Origin: Solenopsis invicta
Lineage: Eukaryota; Arthropoda; Insecta; Hymenoptera; Formicidae
Direction of reading: 5' to 3'
Length of the DNA stretch: 64,000 nt
NCBI RefSeq assembly: GCF_016802725.1
Contig: NC_052673.1
Location: 14,519,037-14,583,036 of the forward strand
The translations under genes and the position numbers were made by a program. Of this stretch, positions 10,848 to 23,034 are shown piece by piece (within the stretch, counting starts at the first letter, position 1; each line of letters begins with the position of its first letter). Under the pieces are notes generated by a model that saw only the letters and a program-made list of their open reading frames with translations, had not been told where the DNA came from and did no database searches.

Positions 10848-13629
10848 CCCCAACGAGAGACACGAATTCGAGCACCGGTTGAAACAGTGGCAGGCTTCCA
10901 ATTAGGATGAGGCTTCTTCCCCTGAATAATGCCGTCGAGTTCTCCTTCTCTTTCGACCGCGCGATTGACTTTCCGTGGTGTCCTCGTCTTCCCGTTGTAT
11001 AAATTAGTCCCAGCCGCCACATAATGGCGTGTCGATACGCTACTGTCTCTTTCTAGTTCATCCTTTTAGTTTTTTAAATCTTTCGTCCGTCTCATATTCT
11101 TTCCTCTCCCTCCTTCTCACTCTCGTTTTTCAGCACCTATTCGCGTCTTTCTTCGTTGTTCCTTTCATCGGGCTCACTTCCACTAGCCGCGTGTTCAGCC
11201 GTTCCGGAGCTTCAGTCGGCATCGTCCCATTTTCTTCATCGTGACCGCTCGCCCGCTCGTCAGACCGGGCCGCTTAATTTACGACCAATTAATTTGGATA
11301 AACTGAATGAGTGGAGACCTGCTTTCGATGCACGCGTTAACCGTGAATATTTCTCCCCCCTCCGCTCCTATCTCCCTTTAGGTCCAGCTCATTCAACACG
11401 TACATTCTCGTTTTGTACATTCTCGTTTTGTTTCTTGTATCTCTCTGATGGGCGCGTTTGACTTCGTGTACGTTATAACGCTGGCAAAGTTAAAAAAAAA
11501 AAATACATCGAGGACATTGGCCTTTAAGTAGAAATAGGGACCGATTGAGTTTCATCAATTAATCAGAAGGTAAATATTGAAAATGAAAAGATTTCCCAAT
11601 GACTTCGATCTTTTGACTTATTTTGCTTCCAATACGTGCCCGTATAATTCTCGTACGATGACTATGGTTTTCGAGACACGCGGCAAAAAATAAAATAGAG
11701 AATTCAATAAAACTGCAACTCGCGATATAAATGAAACAATCATCCGTCTCTCCGTAATGGATTAAAAGTTCAGAAAATCCCGGAGGCATAAAAAGTCAAA
11801 CGGTGTTTCACGCTGAAGACTCCCCAACGTTTGACTCGAAGCTACGAGATGCTCCGGGATCGAAAAAGAGAGGAGAAGAAGTTGAAATCCGTTGTTCCGC
11901 GTAATGAAGACGCAGACGTTATTCCACTCTTGCGCGACTTACGTTTTATGAATCACATTGTTAGCGGCGCGGCTGCTCGCGACGACGAGCCTTACGAGCG
12001 AACTGACCGGCGGCGAAGTGCGTGGTGTCCGGTGTCGTCGATGGCGGACCTGCTTGGTATTCCGCTGCGGTCCGTGAGCATAATTGGACGCCAACTGGCG
12101 ACGCTCCTCCGCGTATCGCGAAGACAAGAAATTATTCTTTAATTAATTGTCAGCGCTCAATGTGGCCGTATGCGTAGAATCGGTCGGCTTCGGTACATAA
12201 ATTTTATCTATATGGGAGCGCCGACTCTGAGGCTGTGTGCCGAGAAGCGGAGGCGGCTGGCGGGGCTTTGGAGAACGCAAGCAGGGAGAAGGAGAGAACG
12301 GAGGGATCCTCTGAACAGCTTCCGATCTACACGGGTGGCGAATATCTGGCGCCTGTTTGTAAAGCCTTTAACGGCGAGGCGAGTCGTCGCTCTTAAAGGA
12401 TCTCTTTGCGCTTTGCCACCTGTCCCATGACGATTGGTTCCTGAGACGTTGCTCGTTTGCGTGTTCTATTCTTGATTTGACGGAAGAATTCGCTCGTTGT
12501 CATCAACCAAACGATAATTTTATGTGCGACACGAGAACGATTATTGAGAAGCAGATTGAAGGATTTGAAAGTCTACAAATCTCTAAATGTTATTTTTCAA
12601 ATCTAATCAGAATCCATCTTTCTATAATAATTTTCTTCAATTTACCTTGTTAAAGAATCACTATTGCCGCCGTAGAGGCTATCGCGATTATATCGTTCGT
12701 ATTCTCATGAACGTTATCGTTTTCAGTACTATGTAACATTACCAGTCGGTCTTCACAGGCTAAACTTATATAAGGGGAAATCGTGCGAGTTGCAAATCGG
12801 TTATCCCGGAATATTGGTAAATCTTGCATCGCGAGCCATTGACGCCCCCGAACGTTGCGCGATTGCATAAAATGTGGAGATGACATGGCAATTATCGGGG
12901 ACGGGTATATGGCGTCGTCTCTCTCTCTTGGAAAGTTGCGCGTCGCCGAAAAAAGAGCGCCGGAGGCGCGCCGCAGGCGCCTATGGCCACACACCGTAAA
13001 GCGAGACAGGTGCACACGGCGAAGACCACAACGCACAAATATGATAACGGCAAACGAGCTGCCGCGCCGCAGGTATGTGTGTGTTAGTGCCGTGTCCTCT
13101 ATATATATTTTATAATTAGCCGCGGGCCCTCTCCTCGATAAATCAGCGCGCCGCCCAGGCTTAAGACTTAATTAAAAATTTAGTCAAAAACCAATTAGCA
13201 GCGACGGCGGATTAACATATTTCTAATTATCTGGCGGACACTTTCGGCCGCCTTATCGACTACTTGCCATATACGACGCCGACCTGTCGATGACTGTGCG
13301 ATACATGCGATCGCGCCGGAGCAAATCCCCCGCGCGCACTTTTTTTTCCTCTATTTATCTTGCCTTAATATGATGCCTTATTTGAGACGTTACGCTCGAT
13401 CAATTGCGTCACTGTATTATTTGCAAATTAGTTAATCGCGAAAAGCTGTTTGGCAACGTCGAACCTTTTGATTCGCTATGGAAATTGTTTTTATGCATTA
13501 TTTGATTAACTTTAAAAACTTGAAAAAAATAAAGCAAATTTTTGTTCTTCCGTCCATGTCTGTAGAGTTCGTGAATGTTTCACCGAAAGGGTTGAAAGAC
13601 CGATGGGAAGAACGTAAATACTGAAATCT
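10848..13629. other. Non-coding flank next to the Dr 3' end
   Basis: Mixed composition with CpG-rich patches at 11.9-12.4 and 12.9-13.3 kb, the latter containing the TAAT cluster 13161-13236. No coding exon seen. Confidence 0.65.
13161..13236. promoter_or_regulatory. TAAT-core cluster just beyond the Dr 3' end
   Basis: ttaattaaa, ccaattagc, gattaac and ctaattatc lie within 76 bases, next to CpG-rich sequence. This pattern is common in homeodomain-bound enhancers, but A+T-rich DNA gives such words by chance. Confidence 0.25.
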
Positions 13630-13635
13630 TTTATT
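13630..13635 (-). terminator. Dr: Candidate Dr polyadenylation signal AATAAA
   Basis: TTTATT on the plus strand reads AATAAA on the minus strand. On the transcript a T-rich and then GT/CT-containing stretch follows within about 40 bases, as expected downstream of a cleavage site. It is the nearest canonical hexamer past the stop, but an unrecognised variant hexamer could be used earlier. Confidence 0.35.
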
Positions 13636-14158
13636 TCGCTATATATAATGTACTTCCATGGATAAATTATCATCTTACATTTATACAAGGCGCATAGGTA
13701 CGTCTAGAACCATGTCACATTCGTAACATTAGCTTTTTACTGTCTATGAGCGATTCCGCCTCCCTCTTCTCACAATCGACACAAGCTGATACATAATTTA
13801 CACACACTTTCTTGTATAGAAAAAAAGTCAGTATAAGTCTGAAAGATATTGAGATTAGGTGAACTACAAACTGTGCGTACTTGCCGAAGAAGAATCAATG
13901 ATTTGCAGCAGCTGTCGGAAACGTCATCGATATCTTTGACACAACTTTTGAAAATGTAGCTAAAAATTTCGCGACTGAGGTTAAAAAGAATAAATTTCTG
14001 ATGCAAACGAACAGATTCATTTTCTTCTAAATATGAAGAATTACTTCAGGGAAACGACTACTACATTTGGCTTCAACGTTGACCCTTTCTCACTTAATGC
14101 TCTCAGACTCGGAATTGTTTAAACGTACCTTGCACATTTCACGTCGCTGCACACACAC

Positions 14159-14186
14159 ACTCTCTCTCTCTCTCTCTTTCTCTCGA
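14159..14186. repeat. (CT)n tract in the probable Dr 3' UTR
   Basis: An almost pure CT run preceded by (AC)n. On the transcript it would read as a GA-rich segment. Confidence 0.9.
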
Positions 14187-15083
14187 ACGGTCCTCATTAA
14201 AAACACACCCGTGAACGAACGTTTGCTAGGTCCAGCGCAGTCCAAATCGTTAAAACTAACTCTCGAACGCCCGTTCCTCGCGATTCCTCTTCTTAAGGGT
14301 AATCGAAGCGTCCTGTACACGTGTGTATATACATACGTACACCCATAGTTGTCGTACGAACGCGTATCTATTTACACTATGTACACTCGTGCTTTCTCTT
14401 GAGATCAAAGCTTCGCACGCCCCTGGAGGCGCCGATGTATACGTATTCCATCGTCCCGAGAAAATTACGCAACGATGCTTCTTCGAGCTACAGGTTTCCC
14501 AAACTTATAGCTTCGGATTTCACGTGTTGAAATTCAGATTATCCATATCCTCCTGGAGACAAGTCCGGATTACGAGCGAATGTCGCCACTACGTAGCCAC
14601 TCCTAGCCAATTTCGACTTCCAACGCTAAGTGGTGGATCCCAATATCCTCGGTACTGGTAGAAGATTGGATAATTAAACCCGAGCGGAAGGTGGACATTA
14701 ATAAGTAACAGCAGTTTAGAACTTTCGAGACAATTTCACCTCTCTTGAACTTCCAATTTAAAAACGTTTGACCTCTTTAGCTGTTAGATCTTCGAGTTCT
14801 TAGGCTTTTCAATCACTAACTACATAAATGCTCATTTTCTTCAGTTTCTAATTTTCAGATAGTTTTCCACAATACTTCTTCAGTTTGTTAAGTTTCTTGC
14901 TCGAGTTTGGATTCTCTCTCGGATTCTGGGATAAATATGCAGGTTTTCGTATCAACGAATCCTTGCCAATTTATAGATCCTGTGTCATCAGATTCCTAGT
15001 TCGCGAGGAGGCTGAGTCTTCGGACGATGACATCAAGAATGACTTCGAATTACACGCATATTATATCTTGGCATATATCATTA

Positions 15084-15329
15084 TTAAGGTCGGTGCCCAG
15101 GCGGCCCCATGAACATGGCCGCCGCCGCCGCAGCATGGGAGTGCCTAGCCATGGCAGCTGCAATGAAGGGAGGCACTCCCGGGGTACCAGGCGGGCCTAC
15201 CCCAGAGAACATTAGCCCCGATCCGAAACTGGGGTGCAACAAGGGCCTCGCGGATAGTCTTAGTTTCTCTATTTCCGCCTCCTGAAGCCGCTTCGCCTTG
15301 GCTCTTCGATTTTGAAACCAGATCTTCAC
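15084..15329 (-). CDS. Dr: Dr exon 3: recognition helix and C-terminus
   Basis: The exon has 246 bases, encoding 81 residues and a TAA stop at 15086-15084. It opens in phase 0 after TTCCAG with VKIWFQNRRAKAKRLQ, homeodomain positions 45-60 including the DNA-contacting Trp48, Gln50, Asn51 and Arg53. EAEIEKL and a Leu/Pro-rich block follow, matching the conserved Msx segment after the homeodomain. The end is Gly/Pro/Ala-rich with a six-Ala run. Gln50 agrees with a TAATTG-like site preference. Confidence 0.98.
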   Translation of the reverse strand: MKIWFQNRRAKAKRLQEAEIEKLRLSARPLLHPSFGSGLMFSGVGPPGTPGVPPFIAAAMARHSHAAAAAAMFMGPPGHRP

Positions 15330-18300
15330 CTGGAACATTACAATGTTCTCGATTAAAGCGATAATGAACGAATTCATTATCACCACGCAAAACTCGTCCG
15401 TATATCACTTCTCGATTAATTCCTCAATGTCTCTCGGGTGATGATGTTTAGCTTGAGATGTAATAATACAGGTTTTTAATATTTTTATAACATCAGCGAT
15501 AATATTAAATTTCTTTAAAAAGATATTTTAAAGAAATAAAAGTATAAAATATTTTACAAAAACCAAACAAGTGCATTATCAAAATTGTTTGCAACACAGA
15601 CTGAAATATCTGAAAATTTAGTTTGATACAAATCTGGAGATAATTTTGTCAAACCATCAACATAATTACAAAGAGTGCTTAAACCAATTGTTAAAATGCT
15701 AAAACTTTATAGCATTGCTTACTATACTACTATATAATAAATAATTTAAAGATGAAAAGGTGCATTATTTCCTGAAAATTCAACTTTTTCGATTTATTTG
15801 ATTTTTGTGAAAATAGAAAACACCCTTCAAATATAAATGAAATCGAGGTAAAGAGTTATGTATTACTTTGGATTATATTAGATAATTATTGCAATTATTA
15901 TTTGACAAATTGCCACAATGAGAGCCGCGGGTAGGTCCTAAACAGCCGCATGTAAATTAGTCGGCAATTTGAGAATGAATTTTTTTCCTACGTTATTCAA
16001 GTCTTTAAAGAAGACTGACTCGTAAGGCACCGAACAACGTGAGAAATCATAGATTGTACTGTCGCGTTGCATTATACTGTACGACACGCCCGCAAACATT
16101 ACATAAGTGCCATTATTGGTCGACGTAGCGTTTTAACACCAGCTGCTGGAGATTTACAATTGGCAAATAGCACATTCAAACCCCACGACGTACGGCGAGC
16201 GCTTAAGAATATGCGATTAATAAAATTACACAACAATCTATTAATTAACGCGTCGCGCGGGCCGATTGAGAATACGATTGGAACAGATAAAGATTATTTA
16301 TGCGTAAAATATACACGAGTCATTTAGCGCGTTGTTAAACCAAAAAAAAACATAAAAAAATGGTCGTCGGCAGAACATCAGCTTTCAGCAGGAAATTATC
16401 GACGTATCGAGAAATCCTCGACGTCATAAGACAGCGACATGCCTAAACGCTCGAGTTTACGCGCAGATGTGTCGGGTCAACACTAAATCGCGTTTAATTG
16501 TTATTTGCACAGTCGTTGACGAATCGCGACGTTTGCGCAGCTGTCGCTTTGAATCGACGGCTAATTTGAGGTAATTTTCGGTACGAGGACGAGAGTATAG
16601 AGATTCCAAAATTGTTCTGCATCAATAGAACTTTTAACAAACGCTCATTTTTGGCGATATGCATGAATAGGATAATTACGGTGCACTCAGACGTTTTCTA
16701 AACGACGATTAAAAGATATCGCTCTATGTTCTAAAAAATATACGATTTAACAGACGCTTTCAAATTACTCGCGACAACTCGTGAATCCGGCTAAAAACCT
16801 ACGTAACCAAGCTTTTCTTGGTATAAACCGTCTTAAGCTAAAGTTCGGTGTAATTAAGCCTGAAGATGAAAACAATAAGATTAAAATTATTATTGATATA
16901 TTCATGCATAATATACAAATTAAAATTAATTCCAGGAGTAAGCGTTCAATAAATACAAAAAAAAACCAACCGTGTCTGTACAACAAGAATTTTCTCTTAA
17001 ATTTTACAAAATCATAGTAGTCGTAAGACTTTGAAAATTTTACTCTAATTTTAGTAGAAATTGGCAAAATTTTAGTAAAATTATTATAATAAAAGTTTTC
17101 GAGGTCCATCTTATTCCACGACTACTATAATTTTGAGGGTAAATTCTAAAAGAAAATTTTCTCCGTTATACGCTTCCTTTACGCCTTCGTAAAAGAATCA
17201 AGTGATAAGTTACTTCGTGTGATCACGGGGATGGATATCGCCACGGCGCGGCGAGTGTCACGATTTGAATTGTAGACATACCTCTTAGTCCGAAGTGAAT
17301 AATCAGAGAGAACATAGCGCGATCGAAGGAACGGTTTGGCGAGTTAAACGACACGGAGGAGATGGCAGGGTAATCGTAGCTTATCTAAGCAAATGAATGC
17401 GGTCGTAGCTTCATTTCGACTGATGTATTGTAACGAATGCGCAAAGTGTATCTTAGCACGCTAACCGGCGCGATAATGGCCCACTCTGTTACATAGTGGC
17501 AAAGAATCGCGACAGTCCAAGTAGAGAGAGGAAGAGCATAGATGATATAGTAATAATATTCGCGAAAGATAATTTTGCAATTTACCGTTAACTCCAGCGT
17601 AAAGACGTATAAATGTTAATTTGCGGCACGAAAATAGCGCCTTCCGCTTTAAAAGCACGCTAATATCATTATCGTTCAATAAAATGATATAAGTAGACGA
17701 TTCTAATGATTTTTATTAACGTGCTCGTTAATCGAGGAATGCTCTACGTTTGATTCAACATTGAGAGTCAATGTGTGTGTGTGTGTGTGCGTGCGCGTGC
17801 GTGCGTGCGCGTGCGTGTGTGTGTGTGTGTGTATATATATATTTCTTTTCACTCGATTTATAGATATTATTTATCAGATAATAAGTAAAAACATATTTTT
17901 CCCCAATGCGTTTCACGTTAAATATGATCGAGCTATAATTTCCCAAGCAGCATTCTTACAATTAGCATTAAGTAAAATTCACGATTATTTATCTATTTCT
18001 TAGTGTACACTCCGAACAGGTTCCGCTCGTTACATAAAACGAGACTTTTTCAATTCTACGAGAGAGCTAATTGCTCGCATGTCGATCGGCGTCTCTCACC
18101 TGCGTTTCCGTAAGATGAAGAGACGACGAGAATTCTGCCCTTTCGGCTATCGTTAGGTACTGCTTTTCGCGAAACTTTTTCTCGAGCGACAACAGCTGCT
18201 GCGTCGTGAACGGCGTTCTCGGCTTCCGGTTCGGCTTGTGCTTCCTGAGGGTGCATCTAACTGGGCCCGGTCCGGGTCCCGGCAATCTTAAGTCCCCTGA

Positions 18301-21176
18301 AACCAAAAAGAAAACGCGCGTTCCAATCAGATTACGCTTTCTGCGCTTTGTCGCGAATAATTTTAATATAAATAAATCGCTGTGTAAAATGAGTTCTAAT
18401 TTACTTAAAAAAAATAAAAAAATAAATAAATATTAAATAGAACGTTACAAATAAGCACGAGCTTTTAAATATAAATTAGAGAGCAGCCAATTAGAGAGCA
18501 GCCGGTTTTCAAACGAAAAACGCAAGGTTTCCATTAGAAAATTATTTAGCATCGCGATTCGATCTCGCCCGTTCTCGTTTCGAATTGATCCGAGCCGCTA
18601 TTCCTCTTTTAAAAAGAGAAGAGATGGGGGGATTAGAACAGCATTACTCTGCCGCGCCACTCTGCTATCTGCATCATTACAGAGAGAGATACGTTAATAA
18701 TGACACTCGCGGACATTTGTATTCGTACTATTAAAACGCCAGTCCAGCATCCTCGTGCACTCATCGAATGATAATTAACCTCAGATGTGAAGCGTTAGTC
18801 GTTAATTTACGAGTGCGCGGCGACGTCTCGGCGAAGACGCGTTTTCATAGGTTTCGCATGATGAAGCGATTGCGGTATGGGAGAAAGGAGAAGGGAGGGG
18901 GGGGAGGAGACGCAAATTAAATCATAAAAAATAAATCGCGCTCGAACGCCCAGCGAACGGCGCCTAATTATCGACCCATCATCCCAGTCTCAGTGTATCC
19001 GGTGCGCATGATTATCATCGACCGTCGTTGTTTACGATCGACTCATGTGCACGCAATTAGTTGGTACTGCGTAAAGTTTCGCCACCTCTCCTCCACGGTA
19101 GCGCGATTACGTCGACGGCATTCGCGCGCCTTGTCATTCGTTCGCAAATCCATTTTAAGCTGACCACTTCGTTAAAATTCACTTAAAAATAAAGGCTGAA
19201 GAATATAACGTATCCTGTGTACCGAAGTAAAAATATGTGTAGCGAGCGCTTACGATAACGCGCTACGTACTTTTCCTCTTTCTTTTTTTTAACGTTAGAC
19301 CGCGATAATTAATATCCGACGCGAGAGACGCCGCGTATTTTTAAAAGCGACGCACAAGAGACTAAATGAAGTATTGACATCTCTTAAAAATCTCAGTGGC
19401 CGGGCTTGCCAATAACTCTTCTCGGTGCCCGCGCGCATTCTACAATTAGACATATTATTTCCCTATAACACACGCCGCACTATCTCGAGCCGCATTCAAG
19501 ATAAGCGACTCGTATAAGAGGAAGAGTAATTGATACCTCGTGGAAGCGGCCCTATAGCGTCGGAGCCAGATGCGAAGTTAACATCGATCGCGACTTTGTA
19601 CGGCTGCGCCGTGAAAAAGTGTTTTCGACATTCAGCACGAGACGAAACGATGACGATTTCGCGAGACGCGGCGAGGAGGGCACGCGTGGATTCCGAGCGC
19701 TAATTAACGTTCGATCGGGTACAAAAAAGGCACGGACCGCCGACATTGTCGACCGGATCAGTCGAGACACCGGTATCACGTCTTCCATTCTCGTTACATC
19801 GCCGGTTCCCCCGTTTCGCGTGTTGTCGCCCGGCGGGTTCACGCACGTAACCGATCAATATGTTCTCCCAGGAGGCTAATTAATTTCTGCTAATTAAATA
19901 CATATCCGGACGAATCAAAAGTCGCGAATCAGGCCCACCACCACCACTTTCTTTCGCGTTTAAGGACATCGTATGTGGGTCGTGACAGTGCACGGCGCGA
20001 TCTTTTTCCACGAATTATACACATTATTGCCTTTCGATAGCATTTTATTTTGGTGTAATTAATATGACGCTGCTAGGAATTTGCTGTCTTAATTGCGTCA
20101 CCGAGCTAATGGATTATTAATGCAATTAACACTCGAGGTGCAACGTCATTTGCTCGTCTTATAGGGGAGACGTCGCCTAGGGTAATCTTAACGTAAGTGA
20201 CCGCGATACGCGCATTCGCGATATCAAGCAAAAGGAAACGGCGCAGGAAAGATGCCGGCGAATCCGCCGCGTAGCCAGACTGCCAGACAATCTGTCATTA
20301 CGTGTCGATGTCGCATCCATTCATGCGGTAATATAGCGATTTCATGTCGCTCGTCGAAGTTAGCCATGCCGCGCACGTAACCGATCGATATGTTCTTCTT
20401 GACTGCTAATTAATTTCTGTTAATTACCCGATCGCTGAAACACGCACGCAAACGGCTACATCGCCGTAACGGCCGCTGTCGCTCTGATAGGTACACAATC
20501 CGTTCGCCCGCCACGCTGTAAACTTTTCGGATATAGCCAAACGCGCGACGATAAAAGATTGGTCCGGGATCGTCATTCGACGTTAAATCAGCTTAATTAA
20601 AGATATAAAGACTTCGTGTGTGGCTGGACCGATGCCGCTTTAAAATTACGAGTTTTCAATTAAGATATTATTTAAATATATTCACAACACAGCCTCGGCC
20701 AAAAGTATTAACCCTGTTTTTTGTTTGTTTTTGTTTATTTGAAGTCCTTCTACTTCCATTATTTCCTATTGGATTTTCCTTCGTTTCGAAAACCCTTTAA
20801 ACTTATGTACGATGCTGAAAATCAATAATACCAGTAAAAGAATTCCAGAAAGAGATTAAAAAAAATATATAATAAGTACTTAATACTTTTGGTCAAGGCT
20901 GTATAATATTAATTATATTGGATATCTAATATGCCGTGTAAATATATTAAATTATAATGACGCACAACACGTCAGACTATAACGCAAGTTTTGAAATTTC
21001 TACAATAGGATTACAGCAGAATGAAATCAGACCCTTGTTGTTGCAGGCGCAGGCGTGTTTGGGCGCACAATTCGCGCGAATATTTTTACAAGATGCAAAA
21101 GCTCAGAAGGCAATTGCGATAGTTACGTAAGCGTTGCATTGCTTTCACCAACGGATACTAAATTTTCGGGGATGCT

Positions 21177-21212
<36 letters not shown>

Positions 21213-22999
21213 GTTAACCGCGGCAGACGGGCGTCGCGTCGGACCGCTGGAACGACCGAGGCGGGTAATTACGTCCATGGAATGATGAATCGTCCGAAAT
21301 ATTTTGTAGAACATCATTGGACGCGGGGCGGGCGTCGTTAATTCATTCCTGCGCGCGCAATCCAGATAAATGCGTGCGGGTAGCAGCGTTCGAGCGTTAT
21401 AAATGACGTCCGTATTCATAATTTTCGTAAGCCGCCGCCCAGCGACGGACCCCGGGATTATCGGCTGTATATACGAGCCGCATATCGCATCCCCCCCGCT
21501 CCCCCCATTTAACTGTCAGCGGTGAACGGTTAATCGAAATGAGCTAATAAGCTTTCCACTGTCTAATTTTTCAGAAATAATTTTTGTACAAAAGATATCG
21601 CGTTTCGAAGAGATGCCGTTTCGGAAAACGACTATCTGTTTTTTTTACTGCAAAATAGAAAATGATTAAAAATCGTTTTAATAAAACGGTTTTAGTTTAT
21701 TCAAAAATAAATAATTCTTTCTTATTAAGTGCGTAGCATCTTTTTTTCAGTAAACAAAAAAAAATAAATCGCGCTACGTTTATTTTAAATCAGAACAATA
21801 TTTGCGCGGAATGCTTATCTGCGACAAAAATTCTTACAATTAAAATTTCTTCGCGAAATAAATACACAATTATGTCTTGATGCGATTAATTGTACAATGA
21901 ATAAATGTTGATTCATGGCGGAGCTTTTTGTCGAAAATACCGTCTGAACGAAAGACGTAGTAATTAACCGAGTTCCCTGTAAGTGAACAATCATCTCGGG
22001 GCAAAAGCGACAATGTCGCGACTGCGATAATCGCGATCGCAATAGCGGCGCATACCGAGCTGCTCGGGCTTCCGTTTCAAGCGCTGGTATAATTGGTGTC
22101 GCGCACCAATAGCGGAAAGAAAACGAGGGAGACAAATCGTAAGAAGAACGAGAGGCGGGGGGCCGAGAGGGGCGAACGGTTTGTCGTTATCGTTCGCAAA
22201 AAGCGACGTCGCTTCGCCAAGCGACTTCGCACAGGAAGCTGAATGCGCTACACCAAACTTAACAGGCCACTTTAACGAGAGCGGTTTTTACCGGGCGCCT
22301 CTTGAATGCATTATGGATGCCGTGAGTTATATATGACTCTATCATGTCGAACTGCTTCGCGTTCCCTTTGGTTGGCGCGCGGGCCGATCATCGCGTCTTC
22401 GTCTTTCCCCACTTTTCGTTTTCTCTCGGCCGCGCAAACAATGTGGTAAACGAGATATGGAAAATAAGCGCGTAGTTGCTTCTACGCGTGCTCATCAATT
22501 TCACCATTGTATCCCCCTTGTTGTCCTCCTCGATTTGCCGTCAATACCGCTTTACCGCGAGCGTTACATTTTGAGCCGGATTTTATTACCGTTGACACAA
22601 ATGAAGTAAATGCGTTTCATTCAGTTATGCCACTTTGAGAGATATAGGGGTCCATGTAGCACGCAGTCAGCTTTTATGCGTTCCCATTAGTTGCGGGATC
22701 GCGTGTCTTTCCAATATTCTCTCATTCTCCGGTTACCATTCATGCTGCTTTATATCGACTGTTATAAGCGTTACTTTCAATTACGCTACTTTAAATGATA
22801 AGGCATTACACGTAGCAGGTGACTTGCTCTTGTACGCTTATATTAGTTTTATGCCTGCGTGTTTTCCTAATATTACCACTCTTCCGATTTCGCTACAAGT
22901 GTATATTGCGTTAATTATTCAATCGCGTATTTAGAAAATAAGGAACATTGCTGTTTATTTGCGTAAATTTCACCAAGACTCTCTAGTAATTTTCTTTTG

Positions 23000-23034
<35 letters not shown>

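Larger units (their letters stand above)
13630..15083 (-). other. Dr: Probable Dr 3' UTR
   Basis: Reading down the minus strand from the stop codon, the first canonical AATAAA I find is at 13635-13630, about 1.45 kb away. The intervening DNA has no conserved coding frame and is moderately A+T-rich, with a (CT)n tract at 14159-14186. A UTR of this length is normal for a developmental regulator. The end point is inferred only from the hexamer. Confidence 0.4.
15330..18099 (-). other. Dr: Dr intron 2 (2.8 kb)
   Basis: This is a phase 0 intron with a GTGAG donor at 18099 and a TTCCAG acceptor ending at 15330. It splits the homeodomain between positions 44 and 45 in the recognition helix, an intron position known in several homeobox families. 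It contains a (GT)n/(GC) alternating tract (17771-17842), an inverted-repeat element (16986-17162) and a one-armed copy of a second dispersed repeat (15601-15690). No further exon was seen. Confidence 0.93.
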
